Shown: piece by piece, positions 58,635 through 64,000 of the stretch
Layout: every line of letters begins with the position of its first letter
How positions within the stretch are numbered: the first letter of the stretch is position 1
Assembly (NCBI RefSeq): GCF_011075055.1
Contig: NC_058151.1
Span: forward strand, 9,752,251 to 9,816,250
Reading direction: 5' to 3'
Source of the DNA: Mangifera indica
Taxonomy: Eukaryota > Streptophyta > Magnoliopsida > Sapindales > Anacardiaceae
DNA length: 64,000 nucleotides
Position numbers and translations under genes: made by a program
The notes under the pieces: model-generated
Seen by the model: the letters and a program-made list of their open reading frames with translations, nothing else
The model's database searches: none
Told to the model about the DNA's origin: nothing

Positions 58635-59589
58635 CTATTAAATTAGAAATAAAAATAGTTTTTTATAATATAACTAGTGCATACATATATGAAAGTTTAG
58701 TTCAAGTTACCAAAAACCTTTTTACTACAATTCATTAACAAATTATGAATATATACATACTAGGTGCAAAACAGGAAAAACAAGATTGCGCTGATTAGAA
58801 AAGCTTCAGACTCAAAATATTAGTTGCGTACGATCTAAATTTTATTTTGACAATGTCAACTCGAAGACTTAAATAAAGTCTTGGTTTACCAAGATGCAAC
58901 AGTACTAAAAAAAATCATTCACTGAAGCAATAAGAAAACACAAGAAGAGAAATGGTACAATTCATTCAAACCAATTTCAGCAATTAATATGTGATGCGTA
59001 TATAAATGAAAAAAAAATCAAAATATTTTCTACCGTCAATCACAATTAGTTCAGATAATTATTGGGATGAACTGTTTTCCTTCAATTGTCGGCTAGAGTT
59101 ACTTTTTTTTTTCATTTGTAAATGTGCTTAAATTCCTCCTTCGTTCAACCATCATGTCCACTCATAAAATACTAAAAGAGGGTTTAATAGTAACAATATG
59201 TTAGGTCTCATGCCTATGTTTTACCTCAAGAAGGAAAAGCAAGACCAGGCAAGCAATTGGAGAGGGAGAAACAATTACAAAGCAGAAGCCTGGAGATCAC
59301 AAATGGCAACAAATTGGAAGACGCAAGTGGCAGTCACTCAAGTGGCAAGGCAGAACCACAGGATAATGAGGAAAAATGTGTTTAGTTGTAGCAGGTTTGA
59401 CGGTTATGGAGAGAATAAAGGAAGGGAAAGGAATCAAGGAGAATTTGAGAAAAAGATGGTTGAAGGAGAGTGTTGGCCTCTCAAATGCCAAGCAACTACA
59501 CTGTTTCATTGTAATGAAGACTGGATTAATGTACATGCATTTCAGGATTGTAACATTATTGGGAATTGCTATCTGAGTTAGTGTTTCAG
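58635..59589. other. Unassigned stretch
   Basis: No recognised gene. A plus-strand ORF of 127 codons at 59198-59581 lacks family motifs and looks like repeat DNA. Confidence 0.35.
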
Positions 59590-59597
59590 GTTAAGAG

Positions 59598-59748
59598 GAC
59601 AATCTTAACAACATCCTTGTCATTATTCCCCCATGAATTTACCTTGAAAATCATTTATAAACTCAGTTTAAGATGACAATTTTAACAACATCCTTGTCAT
59701 TATACCCCCACGAATTTACCTTGAAAATCATATATAAATCCATCTAAG
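59598..59748. repeat. Tandem duplication, two copies of about 75-78 bp
   Basis: GACAATCTTAACAACATCC ... AAATCATTTATAAACTCAG is followed by GACAATTTTAACAACATCC ... AAATCATATATAAATCC. The copies differ at only a few positions. Confidence 0.85.
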
Positions 59749-61679
59749 TAGCAATAGCACATCTTGGAAAGTATGTCTCCTTAAGATGGTTCACCTTTAA
59801 GATTGATATATATGTCTATCTGTCGATCTACTGTCTATACCTCAACTCCAATAGGCTAAGATAGACATCAACTTCTTTAGCTTGTCACTTAGCTTTCCAC
59901 GAATCTTGCAGTTGTGTCCTTAAGTCCTCATATTGTCAATTATTATCTAAAGTGGTGCGTCCTATGGTAGCTCTGAGCCCTTCCTCAAAGTTAACAGCAT
60001 GTGTAGTCCACTTTTTCCTTCTGGGCTCCTAATACTGATCTCTAAAAAATTCAATGAATTTAAATGTCAAAACAAATAAAATGTCAAAAGCACTTATCTA
60101 ATTAAAGTTATTATACAGAAAAATTAACAATCATACATTAGCATTGGTGGAAATATAATTTTTTTCCCATATGAAAAATATCACAAAACCTCCTACAAAA
60201 TTGCAATTTTCCCAATAGCTGCAACACCTACCAAATACCCCCTAAAAAATTGAAAACTTTCCTGTGGACAGTAAAAATAGGCGTGATCGTACCTAGTGGG
60301 TTTTTTCACTCCTATCTACTGAAAATCTTCCATTCTTTGGCTATCATCACAATATCAAGTCATAAATCACACCATAGGCTGACCAAAAACTTTTATCCAT
60401 TATCTAACAACTAATTTCAAATACAAAAATTTGACATATATAAGCTAAATTCAATAACTTAAATTGATATACTAAACATTCTACCTATTGAAAATGTTCC
60501 ATTTTCTGACAAAATTCACAGTTTTAAGCTACAAATCACACCTTAGACTAATCAAAAACAATTTTCCATCAACTAATAACAAAATTTGAAAACTCAAATG
60601 GAAATGCAAGACATCACCATTTTTAAAATAAATGATTAAATCAATTAATGTTAACCTTAGAAACCATTTTAAGCTTAATTTCCAAGACAAAGATGAATGA
60701 ATTCTGGTTGAAAATCAAACGTATTGCAGTTCTAATATGGGTAGGTGAGATATCTGTGCATTGGCAATTTTCAATTCAGATCAACAATGACCAAATATCT
60801 TTTATATATTGTAATAATTTTGGCAAATTGTTTTTTTTTTTTTTGGGCTATATACGAATAATCTATGGAGCATTAGTTAAATTCGTAGACTTAGTCTAGG
60901 TCATTTAATTAAGGGAGAATGACTATTTCCAGAACCCAAATTATACAAAAACGAAAATTGCCACCTTTAAAGTTGAAAATGACATTTTCTCACCTCTATC
61001 AAATACAATTAGTAAAATTCATTAATTTTTTAATAAACATACTAAAAAGAAAAAGTATTCTCTTTACTTTAAATGTTTTATAAAGTTAAATAACACTTTA
61101 TTTCATACTTTGTTAAACACATTTCACTTTAGTTAAAAGAAAAAAAACTCGAGGATGAAAAGAAAACTCAAACTCGAAGTTAGACTAAGTCGATAAGAAG
61201 GATGACCTAGAGGGATGACGCGAAGTTGAAGAAACCAAAGGTAGCAGAAAATGTTTGGAACTGGTCGGAACATTGAAGTATTTACTAGTGAACAGTTCGT
61301 GGTCAAGACTTGAGGAAGCACCAACGTCAAGCATAAAGAATGTCTAGAAATTAACTTCAGTTTAGCAGAGGCTATTATAGAGAAGTGTTTAGCTTACTAT
61401 GACGTTTATTCTGAAAGGTAAAACATCTAGTTGGTGGCACAAGGGAGATACTTAAGCAAGCTATTAAAGATATGGATGTTAGTAGCATATGATGCACCGC
61501 TCTTGCTTATAATCCAGTTCCATAAAAGGAATACCCTATAGATACGAAAGGTAAAAAAAAATACTAAATGAAATCCAATAAACTCCATTAGTACTTATGT
61601 TATGCGCTCGGATTTATAAGAGTTAGCTCGGCCTTAACCTCATCACGAAATTCTTATAGACAAGTAAAACTTACACGAT
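59749..61679. other. Unassigned stretch
   Basis: No credible gene. At about 60910-61025 one arm of a MITE-like sequence (GAATGACTATTTCCAGAACCC) resembles the ends of the Mutator MITEs, but no matching second arm was found. A T-run of about 14 bases lies at 60830-60844. Confidence 0.35.
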
Positions 61680-61957
61680 AAGGAGAATGCTAAATAGACT
61701 ATCAAAAATATTTGGATGAATTTTTTTTTATTGCTTCCAATACTCATATAAATATAATAAAACATAACAACTTTGCCTAATACTATAGGCACTATCTTGT
61801 TACAAACTAGTAGATACAATTTTTATTTGCTATTACTAACTACTACTATTAACAGTTATTACTTGTTTCCTGCTAACGGTTATTGCTAACAATTTCCTTA
61901 TTTTGAGATAACTAAATACATTACCAAAACTTCCAAAAAACTTATAGGCAAGTAACA
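61680..61957 (-). repeat. 3' LTR of the Ty3/gypsy element (left edge approximate)
   Basis: In sense orientation the LTR begins TGTTACTTGCCTATAAG right after the polypurine stretch AGCAGAAGGGGA (61969-61958). A/T-rich DNA with ATAAAACATA and polyadenylation-like motifs follows. The far edge is a guess; LTRs of this lineage are usually a few hundred bp. Confidence 0.6.
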
Positions 61958-61969
61958 TCCCCTTCTGCT

Positions 61970-64000
61970 TGAAAACAACCTTGTCCTGAAGGTTAGCTGT
62001 CTTCTTCCTTAAGTACTAATAAGTCAACAATAGGTTCAAACTTGGATTTGAGTTGTTTCTTTAAGAAAGAAACATGGATTATGGGGTATATTCTTGCTCC
62101 TTCTAGAAGAATGAGTTTATATGCCACTAGTCCAACATGTTCCTCCACCTAATATGAGTTATAATAGCGAGATAATAATTTGACCATTGTTGCTGAAACT
62201 TTCTTGTAAAGTTGTAACTTCACATAAACCTAATCTCGAAAACTTCTTGTCTTGCTTGCCATTGTCATAGATGATTATCATCCATTTTTGAGATTTCAAT
62301 AGTTGTTCTCATAGTTGTCTAAGCCTTTTATCTTGCTAAGTTAATTCTTGATCAACTAAACCATTGGCGATCATTCTGGTTCTCAATGAATAAAAGTAAG
62401 AGATGTCTTGCCATAAATGATCTCATATGGAGTTCTTTTCATTATAGAATGCTAATTGGTATTACAACAAAATTTCATACATGGAAGCCACTTTACCTAT
62501 TGTTTTGGGTTTTCCTTAGCAAAATATCATATATACATTTCAGTAGTGTGGTTTGTGGCTTTTGCTTGGTTGTCGGTTTATGGATGGTTGGAAAAAGGAA
62601 AATTGAATTCAAGTTCTTGTAGTTTAAATAGCTCATTCCAGAAGTGGCTTGCAAAAATTGGATCTCAATCTAAAACTATGCTTTTTGGCATCCCATATAA
62701 CATAAGCACATGTTTAAAGAATGAACTTGCTACTATGATTGTCGTGAGAAGTGAGTTCATGGCCATGAAATATGCCATTTTAGACATGATTGTTGTTTTG
62801 CCTTGAGATGATGATAGCTTGATGATGAAATCCATTGAAATATATGTCCATATCTCTTTTAGGATTGGTAGTGACTGCAAGTAACCAAAGGCAGCACATT
62901 GTTCCCTTTTGTTATGTTGACAAATATCACAATCTCAGAAAATATCCAAAACCAAAGCCTTAATACCTTTCCAATAGAAAACAAACTTCAAGCAATGAAG
63001 ATTCTTATATAGACCTTGATGTGTGGCATTATGAAAGGCCTTAGTAACAAGGCAAGTAATTTGGATGTGATAGGGAAGTATAGTTGACCTTTGAAAAGAA
63101 AAAAGGCCATTTTTCTTAATCCATTACCAATTATTGCCTAGTTTAGTAAGCTCATGTAACCTAATCATTTTAGGATAAGTTTTGTTTTCTTCTTCCAAAG
63201 ACTTTAATCAAGTGGGCTCTAAGTGAGAAATACCAATGAGTTGGGTTAAGTTATGATTCCTAGAAAAAGCATCAATTGTAGCATTTTCTTTCCTTTTTTT
63301 TTTTATACTTAATAGAAAAAGCATAACCCATCAATTTGTTGAGGCAATATTGTTGCACTAGATTTGTGATACATTGATCCTAGAGGAATTTTAGACTTTT
63401 GTGATTTGTTCATATCACAAAAGTATGTCCTAACAAATATGGCCTCTGACATTGCACTGCCAAGACTAGAGTTAGCATTTCTTTCTCATAAGTTGAAAAA
63501 CTTGCATCTTTACCTTTAATAGCTCAACAAAATAAGAAATTGTTTTGTTATTTTGCATTAATATGACTCTTGCTCCATTTTTGAATGTATCACACTTAAT
63601 TATGAAGGGTTTTGTAAAATCGAGTAACACTAAAACTAGACCTTACACCATTGTTTGCTTGAGTGCTTCAGATGTAGTTTCTACTTCCTTATTCCATTTA
63701 AAGTTATTTTTCTTTAACATTGATGTCAATGGTATTGCAATTTCCCCATACCTTTGTATGCCCAAAAATCCTTTTAGGCCTATGATAGTGTTTGGCTTAG
63801 TTCATTCAACAATTATTGCGATGTTATTTGAATCTATTTGTACCCTTTCAATTCTAATCATATGGCCGAGACACTTTATTTCAATAACTTAAAAATGCAT
63901 TTCTCTTTTTTAACATAAAGTTGGTTAGTGGCTAAGATGGACACATTTGTAGTAGGACATTATACTTATAATTGGGTACTTACTTATAATAAAGCACAAT
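61970..64000 (-). pseudogene. Ty3/gypsy (Reina-like chromovirus) pol, 3' part, degenerate
   Basis: The minus strand carries the end of a gypsy polyprotein cut by the window edge. In sense order: RT end (KREKCIF, then CLGHMI; 63990-63850) and KGFLGIQRYGE-like residues near 63770. RNase H gives LLDFTKPFIIKCDTF near 63600-63640, DASFSTYEKEMLTLVLAVQ near 63455-63510 and a TNHKSLKFL-like block near 63400. The integrase finger end CDICQ lies near 62925, then LQSLPILKEIWTYISMDFI from about 62880, LYGMPKSIVLD near 62690 and KPKTIGKVASMYE-like residues near 62490. The C-terminal block EGARIYPIIHVSFLKK lies near 62050-62100. Integrase after RT defines Ty3/gypsy. Stops and shifts break it. Confidence 0.87.

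Noticed and set aside
58282..58641. 119-codon plus-strand ORF
   Set aside because: Antisense over the HMG-CoA lyase exon, with no family motif of its own.
59198..59581. 127-codon plus-strand ORF
   Set aside because: No recognisable domain, no splice or promoter support; composition resembles repeat DNA.
60900..61030. Sequence resembling one end of a Mutator MITE
   Set aside because: Only one arm is visible and no duplication was found, so it is not called as an element.
1..64000. CRISPR arrays, operons, tRNA and rRNA genes
   Set aside because: Looked for spaced direct repeats and tRNA B-box-like motifs; the only repeats are LTRs, MITEs, tandem duplications and microsatellites.

Overview
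This window is nuclear DNA from a flowering plant, almost certainly a eudicot. It is AT-rich and mostly nested transposable elements, most of them broken. The evidence is LTR retrotransposons primed by plant initiator-Met tRNA, Mutator and hAT DNA transposons, a CLE peptide precursor and one exon of a plant-type HMG-CoA lyase with consensus splice sites. I cannot name the species. No bacterial operon, CRISPR array, rRNA or tRNA gene was recognised. Only three protein-coding units look intact outside short fragments: the gag, pol and extra ORF of one young retrotransposon. The CLE gene is the one complete host gene.

Layout. 1-11027 (+): Sirevirus-type Ty1/copia element A, old and broken, cut by the left window edge. 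A 2.26-kb solo LTR sits inside its reverse transcriptase. 11028-19968: remnants, namely a copia gag, a Mutator transposase pseudogene split by a 628-bp hAT element, and a copia protease/pre-integrase piece split by a 707-bp Mutator-type MITE. 19969-29097 (-): a complete but heavily mutated copia element with both LTRs and a near-identical 5-bp target duplication. 29790-31960 (+): a truncated copia pol. 31965-44960: mostly unassigned intergenic DNA with a foldback Mutator MITE (36911-37731), a second G-rich hAT element (38123-38875) and the CLE-like gene (40498-40776, +). 44961-45380: another hAT MITE. 45389-57625: LTR and RNase H relics of an old copia element, split by the young full-length Sirevirus B (46094-56818, -). 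58498-58634 (-): an isolated HMG-CoA lyase exon. About 61680-64000 (-): the 3' part of a Ty3/gypsy (Reina-like chromovirus) element running off the window.

How the parts work together. Element B carries everything expected for autonomous retrotransposition: LTR promoter, primer-binding site, Gag with two zinc knuckles and a coiled coil, protease-integrase-RT-RNase H, and a polypurine tract. It also has a third ORF of 438 codons downstream of pol. Elements A and B share unusual traits: two in-frame stops at the same spacing between gag and pol, the extra ORF, clusters of GGTCGACC-type palindromes in the LTR and the pol-ORF3 spacer, and three polypurine-tract-like motifs. Shared traits suggest family design rather than chance decay.

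Limits: boundaries of degenerate elements are by eye, lineage names come from motif recognition without alignment, and nothing here was tested by database search. I found no convincing new defence or metabolic system. The most unusual items are the architecture of the Sirevirus family and the two self-complementary MITE families.
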